Positions 42,192 to 50,674 are shown, numbered from the stretch's first letter. The stretch is 64,000 bases of DNA from an uncultured Eubacteriales bacterium (GCA_934456365.1 CAKSHC010000001.1:302021-366020); one strand, 5' to 3'. The notes: generated by a model not told the origin, from the letters alone. Made by a program: numbers and translations.

Positions 42192-43037
42192 TCACACCCC
42201 GCTGTGGGCCAGAAAGCCGCCGTCGACCGGGACGGTGATACCGGTGACAAAGCGGGCCTTCTCCCCGTCGAGCAGCCATTCCACGCAGCCGAGAAGATCC
42301 TCGGGCTGGCCGAAATCCTTCTGCGGGGTGTGGGCGAGGACGCTTTCGCCCCGCGCGGTCAGGCCGGTCTGGGGCGAGCCGAGGATTTTAATGCTGCGCT
42401 CATTGATGAAAAAGCCGGGCGCGACAGCGTTGACCCGGATGCCGGCGGGGGCGAAATAGGTGGCGAGCCACTGGGTGAGGTTGACGACGGCGGCCTTGCT
42501 CATGGCATAGGCGGGCACGCGGGTCAGGGGGCGGTAGCTGTTCATGGAGGCGAAATTCAACACCGCTCCCCCGCCGTTTCTCGCCATTTGGCGGGCGAAC
42601 ACGCGGGTGGGCAGAAGGGTGCCCATGGTGTTGGTGAGCAGCACGCTTTCGAGGGCTTTGGCGTCGAGATCAAAGAAGCCGACCGTGCCCTCGGGTTTTT
42701 CGTCGGAGAGCTCGCAGGGATCGTAGTGGTAGAGGGTGGTGACGGCGCGGTTCTGGTTGCCGCCGGCGCCGTTGACCAGATAGCGGCAGGGGCCCCATTC
42801 CTTTTCGATGCTCTCCCCCACCTCGAGCAGGGCTTTTTCGTCGGTCACGTCGCAGGGGTAGACGCGGCAGACGCCGCCCGCCTCCCGGATGGCCCGTTCG
42901 GTTTTTTCCAGCTTTTCGCGGGAGCGGCCGAGCAGGGCGACGCGGGCGCCGAAGCGGGCCAGATCGAGGGCGATGGGGGCGCAGAGGGTGCCGCCCGCGC
43001 CAGTGACGACGGCGGTCTGGTTTTCAAAAACGTTCAT
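42192..43037 (-). CDS. uxuB: D-mannonate oxidoreductase (SDR-type fructuronate reductase)
   Basis: The 281-residue SDR has the cofactor motif TGAGGTLCAPIA (about 13-24), VNGAGGNQN near 90, and Y-x3-K as AYAMSKAA. It matches the SDR form of fructuronate reductase that replaces the classical polyol-type UxuB in many Gram-positives and Bacteroidetes. It reduces D-fructuronate to D-mannonate with NADH. It is flanked by uxaC and uxuA and overlaps uxaC by 4 bases (ATGA). The ATG follows GGAAAGGAG. Confidence 0.9.
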   Translation of the reverse strand: MNVFENQTAVVTGAGGTLCAPIALDLARFGARVALLGRSREKLEKTERAIREAGGVCRVYPCDVTDEKALLEVGESIEKEWGPCRYLVNGAGGNQNRAVTTLYHYDPCELSDEKPEGTVGFFDLDAKALESVLLTNTMGTLLPTRVFARQMARNGGGAVLNFASMNSYRPLTRVPAYAMSKAAVVNLTQWLATYFAPAGIRVNAVAPGFFINERSIKILGSPQTGLTARGESVLAHTPQKDFGQPEDLLGCVEWLLDGEKARFVTGITVPVDGGFLAHSGV

Positions 43038-44365
43038 AGGGAAGCTCCTTTCCGGATGGCCTTTCGGGCGTTTCCGTAACAGATTTTCTGCAAAAGCGAA
43101 TCGATGGCCGCTTCATCCTCGGGGAAATCGCCCCGTTCCACCCTCTCGGCCAGCCAGCGGCAAAGGACGCGGCGGAAGCAGTCGTGGCGCACGAAGGAGA
43201 GGAGGCTGCGCGAATCGGTGGTCATGCCGATGAATTCCGAAAGCACCCCGAAATTGGCGACCGAATCGAGCACGTTTTCGATGCCGAAGGCGTGGTCGCA
43301 CCACCACCAGGCCGGGCCGAGGCTGACGCGGCCTTCGGTCCCGTCGCCGGGGAAGGAGCCGGAGAGGACGGCCATGGCGGCGTTTTCGGCCGGATCGAGG
43401 GGGAAGAGGACGGTTTTGGGGAGGGCGTGGGCTTGCTCGACGTCGTTGAGGAGGCTTATCAGCCCTTCCCGATCCACCGAGCCGATGGCCGCAAAGCCCC
43501 CGGCCGCGCCGGCGGCGGCGCGCAGGCGCGCGGAGGTGTGGCGCAGGGCGCCGAGGTGGAGCTGAAGGGTGAAGCCGCGGCGGGCATAGGAGGCCATGAG
43601 GGAGCGCAGAATGGCCGACTGCAGAGCCGCCTCTTCCTCGCGGGGAAGAGAGCCGTTCAGGGCGAGGGAAAAGCGGGAGGCGTTTTTCCCGTCTTCCGGG
43701 AGGTAGCGAAAGGAGGAATCGAGGGCATGGTCGGCAAAAGAGCAGCCGGCGGCATCGAAGGCGGCGACGCGGGCATCGAGGGCTGCGAGGTAGTCGCTGA
43801 GCGATTCGATGCGCTGATGAGAGCTCTGTCTGAGCTGCTCCACGCTTTCCGCCGAGGGAGAGAGTGCCTGGTCGGCGCGGAGGCTGGGGACGGTGTTTTC
43901 AACACCCGAAAGGCGGGAAGGATCCTCGCAGATTCCCATGCAGGGGGCGGACTGCTCCACGGCAAAGGCGCGCATCAGCGCGGAGGGGGTGGGCATGGAG
44001 GCTTCCTCCCAAATGCTGCGCGCGGTGGCGCGGGAGATGGAAACGGGGTGGCCGAGCAGGAGCTCGAGCTCCATCTGCGACCAGACATAGAGCGGATTTC
44101 CGACCAGGCGGGGAAAGATTTCGCACCAGCTTTCGAAGGTTTCAAAGGGGTCGCAGGAGCCGGTGATGCGCTGCTCGGGAACGCCGCAGATGCGCATGGC
44201 GCGGTGCTTATAGGGATCGGGGGCGATCCAGAGATCGCAGAGATTGGCAAAGGGCTTGTCCTGTTGCAGCACCTCGATCGAAACGTGGTTATGGAAATCG
44301 AGGATGGGAAGGGCGCGGACGCGTTCGTAGTAGCTTTGGGCGCGGGGTGGGCAAAAGAGCGGCAT
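43034..44365 (-). CDS. uxaC: uronate isomerase
   Basis: UxaC interconverts glucuronate/fructuronate and galacturonate/tagaturonate. The 443-residue amidohydrolase-fold protein has the metal-binding LDFHNHVS near residue 21, a long helical insertion, and the C-terminal GMTTDSRSLLSFVRHDCFRR block that is strongly conserved in uronate isomerases. The ATG at 44365 (AGAGGTG, 6-base spacing) is chosen over an in-frame GTG 3 codons upstream. First gene of the uxaC-uxuB-uxuA operon. G+C content is very high here, with long shadow frames on the other strand. Confidence 0.93.
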   Translation of the reverse strand: MPLFCPPRAQSYYERVRALPILDFHNHVSIEVLQQDKPFANLCDLWIAPDPYKHRAMRICGVPEQRITGSCDPFETFESWCEIFPRLVGNPLYVWSQMELELLLGHPVSISRATARSIWEEASMPTPSALMRAFAVEQSAPCMGICEDPSRLSGVENTVPSLRADQALSPSAESVEQLRQSSHQRIESLSDYLAALDARVAAFDAAGCSFADHALDSSFRYLPEDGKNASRFSLALNGSLPREEEAALQSAILRSLMASYARRGFTLQLHLGALRHTSARLRAAAGAAGGFAAIGSVDREGLISLLNDVEQAHALPKTVLFPLDPAENAAMAVLSGSFPGDGTEGRVSLGPAWWWCDHAFGIENVLDSVANFGVLSEFIGMTTDSRSLLSFVRHDCFRRVLCRWLAERVERGDFPEDEAAIDSLLQKICYGNARKAIRKGASL

Positions 44366-44391
44366 GAAAATCACCTCTATAAAAAAGTATA

Positions 44392-44412
44392 GTGCAAGGC
44401 TTTGCCTTGCAC
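44392..44412 (-). terminator. hairpin between araC-type gene and uxaC, terminator or operator
   Basis: The arms GTGCAAGGC / GCCTTGCAC with a 3-base loop form a perfect 9-bp palindrome. On the minus strand it is followed by TATACTTTTTT. This can be read as a terminator for the AraC-type gene or as an operator overlapping a TATACT -10 element for uxaC. The sequence does not decide between them. Confidence 0.55.
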
Positions 44413-44454
44413 CATGCCGGAAAGAGGGGAAATTGTGCGGTTTTTTAACCTAAG

Positions 44455-45240
44455 TCAGAGCCATTCGCCGCTGCGGCGGTAGTCGTAGGGGCTGGCGCCG
44501 TGGCGGCGCTTGAAGGAATCCGAGAAATGCGACACGCTCTGATAGCCGCAGCGCTCGGCGATCTCATAGACCGTGAGATTGGTGGAGAGGAGGAGGGTGC
44601 GGGCGTGCTTCATGCGGATCTGGGTGAGGTATTCATGGGGGGAACAGCCGGTTTGGGCACGGAAGATGCGGAGAAAATAGAATGGGTTATAGCCGAAGGC
44701 GGCGCCGAGGTTTTCGAGGGAGATTTTGGAGGAAAAGCAGCGCTCGAGGTATTCCTTGGCGGCTTCGACGACTTGCGGGCCGTCGGAGCCGGCGGAGGCG
44801 TCGCGATAGAGGAAGACGAGAAGCTCCAGGATCCGGGCGTTGACCGAGGCGGTGGCGCCCACCTCGTCGAGCGCGGCGCCGAGGGCGACGATGCGCTTCA
44901 TAAAGTCGGCGTAGGCATCGAAAAAGCGGCCGGAGAAATATTCGGGGATGGAGCGGATGAGAGCGCAGTCTGAGCCCTTCGGGAGGTCGAAGCGCAGGGT
45001 GTAGCAGGTGAAATGCGGGACGCTGCACACCCGGTCGCCCGGGCGGGAGAAGCGGATGTCGCCTTTTTGGATTGGATGGGCGCGACCGTTTGTGAAGACG
45101 GTGCCGCGGGAATCGGTATAGAGCGAAAGCTCGTAGCCAGATGCGGTGCGTTCCGGCGTTTTCACGGGGGTGGCGCCGGAGGCTACCGTGTCAAAAAAAC
45201 GCGCGGCGCAGAAGCGGGGCAGCAGTTCTTTCTCGCTCAT
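44455..45240 (-). CDS. AraC-family transcriptional regulator
   Basis: The 261-residue protein has an N-terminal cupin-like sensing domain (about 15-130) and a C-terminal double helix-turn-helix (about 160-258: SLENLGAAFGYNPFYFLRIF, then TVYEIAERCGYQSVSHFSDS). It is divergent from the GH39 xylosidase gene and precedes uxaC-uxuB-uxuA. A role as activator of both, responding to a xylan- or glucuronate-derived sugar, is the simple inference. The ATG at 45240 follows AAAGGAGAG. Confidence 0.92.
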   Translation of the reverse strand: MSEKELLPRFCAARFFDTVASGATPVKTPERTASGYELSLYTDSRGTVFTNGRAHPIQKGDIRFSRPGDRVCSVPHFTCYTLRFDLPKGSDCALIRSIPEYFSGRFFDAYADFMKRIVALGAALDEVGATASVNARILELLVFLYRDASAGSDGPQVVEAAKEYLERCFSSKISLENLGAAFGYNPFYFLRIFRAQTGCSPHEYLTQIRMKHARTLLLSTNLTVYEIAERCGYQSVSHFSDSFKRRHGASPYDYRRSGEWL

Positions 45241-45303
45241 CTTGCTCTCCTTTGGTAAAAAATCCGAATGAAGAAGCCATCATCCGGGATGGCTCTTTTC
45301 TTC

Positions 45304-45331
45304 ATCCTATCATATAATCGGCGTATGTCAA
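45304..45331 (-). promoter_or_regulatory. probable promoter of the araC-type gene
   Basis: On the minus strand TTGACA (45331-45326) and TAGGAT (45309-45304) are 16 bases apart. On the plus strand a TATAAT (45313-45318) lies in the same segment with no good -35, as expected for an activator-dependent GH39 promoter. Confidence 0.5.
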
Positions 45332-45353
45332 GACAAACGGGAGGATTTTTCGC

Positions 45354-46859
45354 ATGATTCGCATTGAGCGCGGCGCGGCGCAGCCGATCCCCAATTTTTG
45401 GAACCACATCCATTTCCATCCCACCGACGCCATTGAGGACGACTGGGGGCGGGCCATTCTGGATCGGGTGGCGGCCGATCGGGCGGCGTGCACGGTGCGG
45501 CTTTACGCCATGCTGGAGGATATTGTGAGCCTTGATGCGGACGGGCGGCTGCAATACGATTTTTCGCTCAACGATCAGCGGCTGGACTATCTTCTTTCCA
45601 AGGGCTTTTCCATCTTTCTTTCCTACAATTTCATGCCCCCCTGCATCGCGGCCGACGCCGGGCTGCGCTCGAGCATGTCGAAAAACCGGACGCGCTACAA
45701 GGGAAAGATGATCACCGTGTCCCCGCCGAAGGATTATGCGCTATGGGAAGAGGTTTGCCGGCGGTATACCGAGCATCTTCTGGAGCGCTACGGGGAAAAG
45801 ACGGTGGAGGGCTTCCGGCTGCAATGCTTCAACGAGCCGGATCTTCCCGCCTTTTTCATGACGGATCTGGGCGAGGGCGAAGAGGCGGATCGGGTGCGCT
45901 TATCCGAATATCTGCGCCTTTACGAGTACTTCGCCCGCGGCGTGCGCGCGGCGGATGCGCGGCTGAAGGTGGGAGGGCCGTCGGTGGCCTGGTCATTTCG
46001 GTTTTTCGAGGGATTTTTGCGCGCGGTGAAGGAGAAGGAGCTGCCGCTTGATTTTGTGTCGATCCACACCTACGGGACCGACTACCGCTTTCTCAACGAT
46101 GGCTCCTGCCCGTTTGACGCGCAGGCTGTGCCCCAAAAGATCGGGCGCTACCATCGGATCTTGCGGGAGGTTTTTCCGGAAGGGCGCGAGCTGATTGTGG
46201 ACGAATGGGGCGCGAGCGCGCAGGGGTTTTTCAATGTGGAGGAATGCCCGGCGCTGATGCTGCGCGAGCGCAGCGACTACGCCGCCTACTACGGCAAGAT
46301 GATTGCCGGGGTGGTGGAGGCGGGGCTGCCGGTGGATCGGATGCTGATCTGCCTTTCGGGGCAGCACGAGATGGTGCGCGATTTTTCGGGATTCCGCAAC
46401 TTTTTTACACTGCACCAGGTCCGCAAGCCGATCTACAATGCTTACTGTCTGGCCGCCCGGATGCGCGAAAACCGGCTGAACGTTTGCGGGGCGCGGGAGA
46501 ATCTGACGGTGCTCGCAAGCGGCGACGCGCGGGGCGAGGCCGTTTTGCTGGCCTATGCTTCGCCGCATTTTGACGAGGCTCTCCCCCGCCTGGAGGAAAC
46601 GATTTTACTGCCCGCTCGCCCGGGGCGGGTTCGGGTGCGGGTTTGGGTGATCGACGAGGAGCACACCAATCCCTACGCGCTTTCGCAAAGAGAGGGCTGG
46701 GAAGAGCCGTTTTCTCCCACGCAGCTGGAGAGGCTGCGCGCTGAGGGTGAGCTTACGCCCCTTGGCGAATGGGAAGCGGCGGGCGACGAGCTCTGCATTC
46801 CGATTTCTCTGACCAGCAATGCGTTGGCGCTGATTGAAACGGAAGCTTTGGGCGGCTGA
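45354..46859 (+). CDS. GH39-family beta-xylosidase
   Basis: The 501-residue protein matches GH39: N-terminal NFWNHIHFHPTDA, the acid/base Glu in CFNEPD near residue 161, SIHTYGTDYR near 236, and the nucleophile Glu in IVDEWGAS near 284. A C-terminal beta-sandwich domain (about 370-500) follows. No signal peptide, so it acts on imported oligosaccharides. With the neighbouring hexuronate genes this fits removal of xylose from (methyl)glucuronoxylan fragments. It has GGGAGG at a good distance and ends at a strong terminator. Confidence 0.92.
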   Translation: MIRIERGAAQPIPNFWNHIHFHPTDAIEDDWGRAILDRVAADRAACTVRLYAMLEDIVSLDADGRLQYDFSLNDQRLDYLLSKGFSIFLSYNFMPPCIAADAGLRSSMSKNRTRYKGKMITVSPPKDYALWEEVCRRYTEHLLERYGEKTVEGFRLQCFNEPDLPAFFMTDLGEGEEADRVRLSEYLRLYEYFARGVRAADARLKVGGPSVAWSFRFFEGFLRAVKEKELPLDFVSIHTYGTDYRFLNDGSCPFDAQAVPQKIGRYHRILREVFPEGRELIVDEWGASAQGFFNVEECPALMLRERSDYAAYYGKMIAGVVEAGLPVDRMLICLSGQHEMVRDFSGFRNFFTLHQVRKPIYNAYCLAARMRENRLNVCGARENLTVLASGDARGEAVLLAYASPHFDEALPRLEETILLPARPGRVRVRVWVIDEEHTNPYALSQREGWEEPFSPTQLERLRAEGELTPLGEWEAAGDELCIPISLTSNALALIETEALGG

Positions 46860-46862
46860 TTG

Positions 46863-46901
46863 CAAAAAAGGAGAGAAGCTGAGAGGCTTCTCTCCTTTTT
46901 T
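46863..46901 (+). terminator. intrinsic terminator after GH39
   Basis: AAAAAAGGAGAGAAGC / GCTTCTCTCCTTTTTT hairpin (loop TGAGAG) directly after the stop codon, with a T tract on the plus strand. Confidence 0.92.
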
Positions 46902-47221
46902 GTTTCTTATTTCTGCGTTCTTTTGCGCCGCCGGGGATGAGCCGGAAGATCCTGCTTCGGGCGAAGCGGCTCGACGTTTTGCAGCCCCAGCGTCAGAACA
47001 GTCCGGACGAGTTGGGCAGGAATCATGTTTGGCTTCAACGGCATCTTCAAGCGATAACCCGTCGAAAAAGGACTGTTTCGAGCTTTTTCCGGTACCGTTT
47101 GTGCTTTTTCCCTCTGTCCTTCTGTGAATCAACCGCTCATCCGCCGACTATTTCCCTTCATATAACATCTCCATACCGGATTATCACACCCCGAAGGACT
47201 CTCGAACATACGGGTTGGAGA
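46902..47221. other. 320-base gap without a confident gene
   Basis: Several frames are open but none has a good start. The best is a 45-codon minus-strand ORF (47044-46907, MPLKPNMIPAQLV...) with a weak ribosome binding site. Base composition changes across this stretch from the very G+C-rich carbohydrate region to the more balanced 47-64 kb region. It may hold a decayed insertion, but no terminal repeats or transposase fragment could be identified. Confidence 0.4.
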
Positions 47222-49009
47222 TTATCCGATCGGCTCAAAATCGGCGGCACCGTGCTTGCACAACGGACAAATGATGTCCTCCGGCAGCTCCTCACCCTCG
47301 TACACATAGCCGCAGACTCGGCAGACATATCCTTTCTTGCCTTCGACTTTCGGTTTTGGCTTAACATTTTTTTGATAATAAGTATAGGTCATAGTTTCGC
47401 GATCGGAAAGAACGCGGGCTTCGGTAATTTCACCTATAAACATACCGTGGGTATCCAAGTCAACATACTGCACAACCTTCAGGGACATAAAAGAATTGAT
47501 ATATTTCGGCAGAAAGATTCTTCCGTTGTCGCTGCGCAGCGGCTCGCAGCCGGCAAACTTGTCTGTTGTTCTGCCGCTTTGAAAGCCGAATGTCTCAAAC
47601 AGAGAAAAAGGTGCATCGGTGCTCAGACAGTTAACATTCAGGATGCCGGTCTGCTTTATGATGTGATGAGAGTAGTTTTCTTTGTTGATGGTCACGGCGA
47701 TGCGGTTGGGTGTGCTTGTCACCTGTGATACTGCGTTAACGATGAGGCCGTTATCCTTTTTCCCGTCGTTCGAGGTGACAACATACAGTCCGTAGCCGAG
47801 ATGGAACAGTGCGGACAGATCGTTTTTGTTTGCGGTTTCGTCCTGTCTGGCCAGATATTCTCGGCAGAGCTCCTTGGCAAGCGCATCAAGCTGCCGGTTG
47901 CTCTCGGCATTCGGAGCCGACAGAATCTTTACGACGGTTGGGGAGAAGGTGATATCCGGCGCTTTCTCAAGCATCTCCCGCATGGTCTTGGCGGCAAGCG
48001 GGGCCCAGGAGCCGTTTTCAATCAGGGCAACCGTGCGCTTCTGATAGCTGCGCTCGGTCAGCGCCTCGATGAAATGACGCATGGGAGGAAAGATATCCGC
48101 GTTGTAGGTCGTAGTCGCCAGCACCAGCTTGCCGTAGCGGAAAGCATCGGCAACGGCGGCAGACATATCGCAGCGCGCAAGATCATATACCGCAATATTC
48201 GGACAGCCATTTGCACGCAGTCCGGAGACAAGCCGGTCAACCGCTCTTTTGGTGTTTCCGTAAACGGAGGTAAAGGCAATGACAACGCCGTCGGTTTCGA
48301 CCGCATAGGAGGACCATGTGTTATAAAGATTCAGATACTGTTCGAGCTTCTCTTTTAAAACAGGACCGTGCAGCGGACAAACCGTCCGTATGTCCAGAGC
48401 CGCAGCCTTTTTCAAAAGCGCCTGCACCTGCCTTCCGTACTTACCGACAATGCCGATATAGTACCGGCGCGCCTCGTCCGTCCAATCCTCCTCGAAATCA
48501 AGAGCGCCGAACTTTCCGAAAGCGTCTGCCGAAAAAAGAATTTTCTCGGTCTCCTCATAGCTGACGATCACCTCCGGCCAGTGCACCATCGGTGCCGTCA
48601 AAAAATGCAGGGTATGGTCCCCCAACGGCAAGGAATCCCCGTCGGATACAACCATGCCGTTTTCTTCAAAATTCTTTCCGAAAAACTGACGCATCATAGC
48701 AAACGACTTTTCCGTTGCCACAAGGGTCGTGTCGGGATAATTTTTCAGAAAGAGGGCTATGCTTGCCGAGTGGTCCGGCTCCATATGATGAATCACAAGA
48801 TAGTCCGGTTTTCGTCCGGCAAGCGCCGTTTCCAGGTTGTCCAGCCATTCGTGAGTGAAGGCTGCGTCTACGGTATCCATCACGGCAACCTTTTTATCCG
48901 TAATAAGATAGGAATTATAGGATATGCCGTTCGGCACGGCATATTGACTTTCAAAAAGATCTGTCTTGTGGTCATTTACCCCGATGCAATGAATCTCTTT
49001 GCTTATCAA
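47222..49009 (-). CDS. flavodiiron protein fused to flavin reductase and rubredoxin domains
   Basis: The 595-residue protein has four parts. An MBL-fold diiron domain (about 1-250) carries the ligands H75-x-E77-x-D79-H80, later His near 142, Asp near 161 and His near 223. A flavodoxin domain follows (about 253-395, FTSVYGNTKRAVDRL). A flavin-reductase-like FMN-binding domain covers about 400-540. A C-terminal rubredoxin has two C-x2-C knuckles (CRVCG and CPLCK). Such enzymes reduce O2 to water or NO to N2O and protect anaerobes. The fusion supplies its own electron-entry modules. Translation starts at TTG behind GGAGG. Last gene of the PerR operon. Confidence 0.93.
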   Translation of the reverse strand: MISKEIHCIGVNDHKTDLFESQYAVPNGISYNSYLITDKKVAVMDTVDAAFTHEWLDNLETALAGRKPDYLVIHHMEPDHSASIALFLKNYPDTTLVATEKSFAMMRQFFGKNFEENGMVVSDGDSLPLGDHTLHFLTAPMVHWPEVIVSYEETEKILFSADAFGKFGALDFEEDWTDEARRYYIGIVGKYGRQVQALLKKAAALDIRTVCPLHGPVLKEKLEQYLNLYNTWSSYAVETDGVVIAFTSVYGNTKRAVDRLVSGLRANGCPNIAVYDLARCDMSAAVADAFRYGKLVLATTTYNADIFPPMRHFIEALTERSYQKRTVALIENGSWAPLAAKTMREMLEKAPDITFSPTVVKILSAPNAESNRQLDALAKELCREYLARQDETANKNDLSALFHLGYGLYVVTSNDGKKDNGLIVNAVSQVTSTPNRIAVTINKENYSHHIIKQTGILNVNCLSTDAPFSLFETFGFQSGRTTDKFAGCEPLRSDNGRIFLPKYINSFMSLKVVQYVDLDTHGMFIGEITEARVLSDRETMTYTYYQKNVKPKPKVEGKKGYVCRVCGYVYEGEELPEDIICPLCKHGAADFEPIG

Positions 49010-49054
49010 TCTGATTTCCTCCGTTTCTGTTATAAAAAACCGTTTGGATCGGAA

Positions 49055-49079
49055 GCCGACCGCTTTAAAAGCGGCCGGC
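49055..49079 (-). repeat. stem-loop upstream of the flavodiiron gene
   Basis: GCCGACCGCT / AGCGGCCGGC pairs across a short A/T loop. There is no adjacent T tract. It may be an mRNA processing or stabilising hairpin within the operon. Confidence 0.45.
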
Positions 49080-49101
49080 CCCGGGCTTCAGTTTTGCCGA
49101 C

Positions 49102-49317
49102 CTATTTCGCTCCGTATTCTCCCGCGCGTTTCAAAGAAGGCGGTTTTTGATCGGTTTCCGGAAGCTCATGGTGCGGCAAGGGATCGAACTCCGGATCGAA
49201 GATGCTGTCCGGATCGTGTGCGACGGCTGCATCTTTTTTTCTGCAGACCTCACAGAATAACTCGCCTGTGGGTATAACCCGACCACAATACTCGCAATGT
49301 GCATAATCTGTCCTCAT
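49102..49317 (-). CDS. small zinc-ribbon protein
   Basis: The 71-residue protein has two C-x2-C knuckles, CEYCG near residue 8 and CEVCR near 22, forming a zinc ribbon. An acidic Pro-rich segment (HDPDSIFDPEFDPLPHHELP) and a basic tail follow. It lies 39 bases after perR and 92 before the flavodiiron gene, so it belongs to the same peroxide/oxygen-response transcript. Function unknown; a redox-sensitive or metal-binding accessory role is possible. Ribosome binding site AGGAGGGG is strong. Confidence 0.75.
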   Translation of the reverse strand: MRTDYAHCEYCGRVIPTGELFCEVCRKKDAAVAHDPDSIFDPEFDPLPHHELPETDQKPPSLKRAGEYGAK

Positions 49318-49356
49318 AAAACCCCTCCTTCTCTTTTTTCTGTCTTGCGACAGAGG

Positions 49357-49848
49357 CTATCGAATTGTTTTTCTCTTCGACTGCTTCAGAAAAGCCGGTA
49401 CCGGTCTCGGCTGTGCCGGACGGGGCGGATCATGCACGAATACCGGATCCGGAAGAGGCTGAAGCTCGTTTCTTTGACAGTACGGACAAATTCCTTCAAA
49501 AACCAGTCGATGCCGAATGATTTTGTAGTTGGTTTGCTTTGCGATTTCCTCATCCAAGTGATCCTTATACGGATACGGTGCATCGATTACTTTTTTGCAT
49601 TGGACACAAAACATATGATAGTGCAGGTCGGTACGTCGATCGTAGCGATCGGCGCCCGGCACACGCACATGGCAAATTTGTCCGTCCTCACAAAGCAGGT
49701 TCAGATTTCGGTATACAGTTCCATGACTGATTTTCGGATCCTGCTCCTGCACTTCGCGGTAAATTTGGTCAGCCGTCGGATGGTCGTGCCTTGACTGCAC
49801 CGCTCGCAAAATCATCTGCCGCTGCTTAGTCTCTCTTCGTATAATCAT
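49357..49848 (-). CDS. perR: Fur-family regulator, probably PerR
   Basis: The 163-residue protein has the Fur winged helix (about 12-80: HPTADQIYREVQEQDPKISH, then GTVYRNLNLL) and the metal-binding half. The regulatory-site pattern is HDH, LHYHMFC. The structural zinc site has CVQC and CPYC. Its place at the head of a flavodiiron operon argues for PerR rather than Fur or Zur. A Pro-rich C-terminal extension of about 25 residues (VFVHDPPRPAQPRPVP) is unusual. The ATG at 49848 is chosen over a longer start whose extra residues are basic and non-homologous. Confidence 0.88.
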   Translation of the reverse strand: MIIRRETKQRQMILRAVQSRHDHPTADQIYREVQEQDPKISHGTVYRNLNLLCEDGQICHVRVPGADRYDRRTDLHYHMFCVQCKKVIDAPYPYKDHLDEEIAKQTNYKIIRHRLVFEGICPYCQRNELQPLPDPVFVHDPPRPAQPRPVPAFLKQSKRKTIR

Positions 49849-49956
49849 CGGTTTTTGTCTCCGTTTCCGAGCCGCCTTCCCTCCTGCCCATAATAAAGCG
49901 AGCAGCCGCTCGCGTAGGCGGAATGTCAGCCGCACTTCATTATCAGGATTTCTTCC

Positions 49957-49992
49957 TAATAATATTATAAAGGAAAATCAAGATAAAGTCAA
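49957..49992 (-). promoter_or_regulatory. promoter of the perR operon with candidate PerR box
   Basis: On the minus strand TTGACT (49992-49987) and TATAAT (49969-49964) are 17 bases apart. Overlapping the -10, TTATAATATTATTA (49970-49957) matches one full half-site and part of the second half-site of the 7-1-7 PerR box. This arrangement suggests autoregulation by PerR. Confidence 0.7.
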
Positions 49993-50059
49993 GAGAAGAC
50001 TCTGTAAAACAAGACAAGCTCCTTACTGAATTTTTGCTTGTATGGGTCTGGTTTAACAT

Positions 50060-50098
50060 AAAAAAACTCCTGTCCGGCGCACGACGCCGGACAGGAGG
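50060..50098 (-). terminator. intrinsic terminator of the surface-fibre operon
   Basis: CTCCTGTCCGGCG / CGCCGGACAGGAG (13 bp) is followed on the minus strand by TTTTTTTA, directly after the last TasA-like gene. Confidence 0.95.
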
Positions 50099-50104
50099 CT
50101 TGGT

Positions 50105-50674
50105 TCAGGAAACCGTTGTTATTTCATTGTTTGTAAGCGTCACTCCCCACGCTTCTCCTGCTGCAGAGGCCGGCTCCGCCTGGATCGCTTCGGCGAATAC
50201 CTGCAGGATCTGATAAAGAGGCGTGCCGTCCGCCAGTTCCGTTTGTTCGAGCGCAATGGGCTCGCACAATATCCCGGTCACACCTCCCGGTTCTACCGGA
50301 TGGGGATAATAATAGGTGTGATTGGGGCCGGCAATCCACCCGTTTCTCAAGGCCGGGGTCGGGAATACAGAGGAAACCCTTCCCGAGATATTGCCCTCTG
50401 CATCCACATAATAGGAGACCAGCCTTATGCGAAGAAACGCTTTGATGTTTCCGGTATTTTCCACGCGGATATCCGATTTTTCACCGCCCTGTGCAGTATT
50501 TCCGTCAACTTCGGCGCCGTCCAGCCTTTCATGAACAGCGCAGGAAACCTGAGCTGAAATAAAACGGTTTGTCTTTTCCGCCCTTTGGAACATAAAGGCA
50601 AGGGTTATGCCCCCGGCGGCAACGGCACCCAGAGCAAGAACGCCTATAAGCCAACGCCGTATTTTTTTGGTCAT
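50105..50674 (-). CDS. secreted TasA-like protein with SipW-type signal region
   Basis: The 189-residue product has a basic N-terminus and one hydrophobic helix (WLIGVLALGAVAAGGITLAF). The junction MFQRAEKTNRFISAQVSC resembles the mature start of proteins cut by SipW-type peptidases. The exported domain shows DIRVENTGNIKAFLRIRLVS, a beta-sandwich element common to clostridial TasA/camelysin-like proteins. It lacks a cell-wall anchor. It is the last gene of the operon, 8 bases after the giant InlB-repeat gene. A fibre subunit or adaptor role is inferred. Confidence 0.72.
   Translation of the reverse strand: MTKKIRRWLIGVLALGAVAAGGITLAFMFQRAEKTNRFISAQVSCAVHERLDGAEVDGNTAQGGEKSDIRVENTGNIKAFLRIRLVSYYVDAEGNISGRVSSVFPTPALRNGWIAGPNHTYYYPHPVEPGGVTGILCEPIALEQTELADGTPLYQILQVFAEAIQAEPASAAGEAWGVTLTNNEITTVS

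Noticed and set aside
46907..47044. A 45-codon minus-strand ORF in the gap after GH39
   Set aside because: Weak ribosome binding site and no recognised similarity; it could equally be a relic. Listed only as part of the gap description.
46605..47132. A 175-codon minus-strand open frame across the GH39 terminator
   Set aside because: It crosses a strong terminator and overlaps the end of GH39 in antisense.
47158..49150. Possible CRISPR or tandem repeats in the 47-49 kb region
   Set aside because: No regularly spaced repeats were found here or elsewhere in the window.
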